A stretch of 5,206 nucleotides of DNA from Nitrospirota bacterium. Its GTDB lineage: Bacteria > Nitrospirota > RBG-16-64-22 > JACRHK01. A model generated the notes under the pieces. That model saw only the letters and a program-made list of their open reading frames with translations, had not been told where the DNA came from and searched no databases. Below, one piece after another: positions 5,094 through 5,206 of this stretch. Every line of letters starts with the position of its first letter. Position 1 is the stretch's first letter. Location: NCBI GenBank assembly GCA_016217625.1, contig JACRHK010000074.1, forward strand, positions 1 through 5,206. The letters are read 5' to 3'. The translations under genes were made by a program, and so were the position numbers.

Positions 5094-5206
5094 CCCCGCC
5101 TCCCCCGACGCGCGGCCTTCGGGCCGCGGAACCCGAACCGTTGGATGATCTGCTGGATGTCCTCCCACACCAGCCGCTTGTCCTGGGGGTTGCGCAACAG
5201 GTACGC
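5090..5206 (-). CDS. C-terminal 38 codons of an unrecognised gene upstream of the cyclase (5' truncated by window edge)
   Basis: Read from the right edge, the minus strand is open for 38 codons to a TGA at 5092-5090. The residues include AYLLRNPQDKRLVWEDIQQ, then IIQRFGFRGPKAA and a basic tail RRGRRG. The first 26 residues look like genuine soluble helical protein with normal composition. The tail is encoded partly by a GC-rich hairpin. I do not recognise the family. The stop overlaps the cyclase GTG by 4 bp (GTGA), so the two genes are almost certainly cotranscribed and translationally coupled, suggesting a role linked to cyclase signalling. Confidence 0.6.
   Translation of the reverse strand, partial: AYLLRNPQDKRLVWEDIQQIIQRFGFRGPKAARRGRRG
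5094..5106 (-). promoter_or_regulatory. Shine-Dalgarno deciding the cyclase GTG start
   Basis: The minus strand reads GGGGGAGG, then CGGGG, then GTG. The GGGAGG core sits 5 nt before the GTG at 5093-5091, which overlaps the upstream gene's TGA (5092-5090). This favours the GTG over the in-frame ATG 75 nt further upstream and implies coupled translation. Confidence 0.7.
5111..5128. repeat. GC-rich hairpin just upstream of the cyclase Shine-Dalgarno
   Basis: CGCGGCC-TTCG-GGCCGCG is a perfect 7-bp inverted repeat with a 4-nt loop. On the mRNA (minus) strand it ends 4 nt before the GGGGGAGG run, and it encodes part of the upstream protein's basic tail (RGPKAAR). It could affect ribosome access to the cyclase start or be another palindromic repeat. 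Confidence 0.5.

Noticed and set aside
5094..5168. A 25-residue N-terminal extension of the cyclase starting at ATG 5168.
   Set aside because: It overlaps the upstream coding region in another frame, has unprotein-like composition (GGHPADHPTVRVPRPEGRA), and the GTG at 5093 has a better SD and a typical stop-start overlap.

Overview
The window is a GC-rich bacterial segment, apart from one AT-rich intergenic island. It holds two large genes on the minus strand and two gene ends cut by the window edges. No gene pins down the taxon. The MutS is an ordinary bacterial mismatch-repair MutS, the cyclase has a bacterial class III catalytic domain, and the intergenic inverted repeat (hairpins of the ATTCCCG...CGGGAAT kind) resembles elements I associate with deltaproteobacterial, NC10-like and related environmental genomes. 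That assignment is a weak inference.

Layout, left to right. Bases 1-224 (+) hold the C-terminal 73 residues of a probable lipoate-protein ligase/octanoyltransferase-like protein. It runs convergently into mutS and overlaps its 3' end by 83 bp. Bases 142-2826 (-) are a full-length mutS (894 codons plus stop) with every expected motif, but an in-frame TAG at codon 125 splits it into a 124-aa mismatch-recognition piece and a 755-aa remainder. Bases 2827-3104 separate mutS from the next gene. This spacer is almost entirely repeats: 7-8 bp tandem units interrupted by a 137-bp element with near-perfect 21-bp inverted termini and two internal hairpins. Bases 3105-5093 (-) encode a 662-aa class III adenylate cyclase with a complete catalytic residue set, a long unrecognised N-terminal region and an insert in the catalytic domain. 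Bases 5090-5206 (-) are the last 38 codons of an unrecognised gene that overlaps the cyclase start by 4 bp (GTGA), which implies translational coupling.

Functionally, the unknown upstream gene and the cyclase look like one operon making cAMP in response to an unknown signal. MutS is a separate DNA-repair function behind terminator-like hairpins. The points most worth attention are the amber codon in an otherwise pristine mutS, the paired hairpins with compensatory differences inside the mobile-looking element, and the heptamer arrays that reach into both flanking genes (the mutS start codon and the last codons of the cyclase). I did not find a convincing wholly new multi-gene system here.
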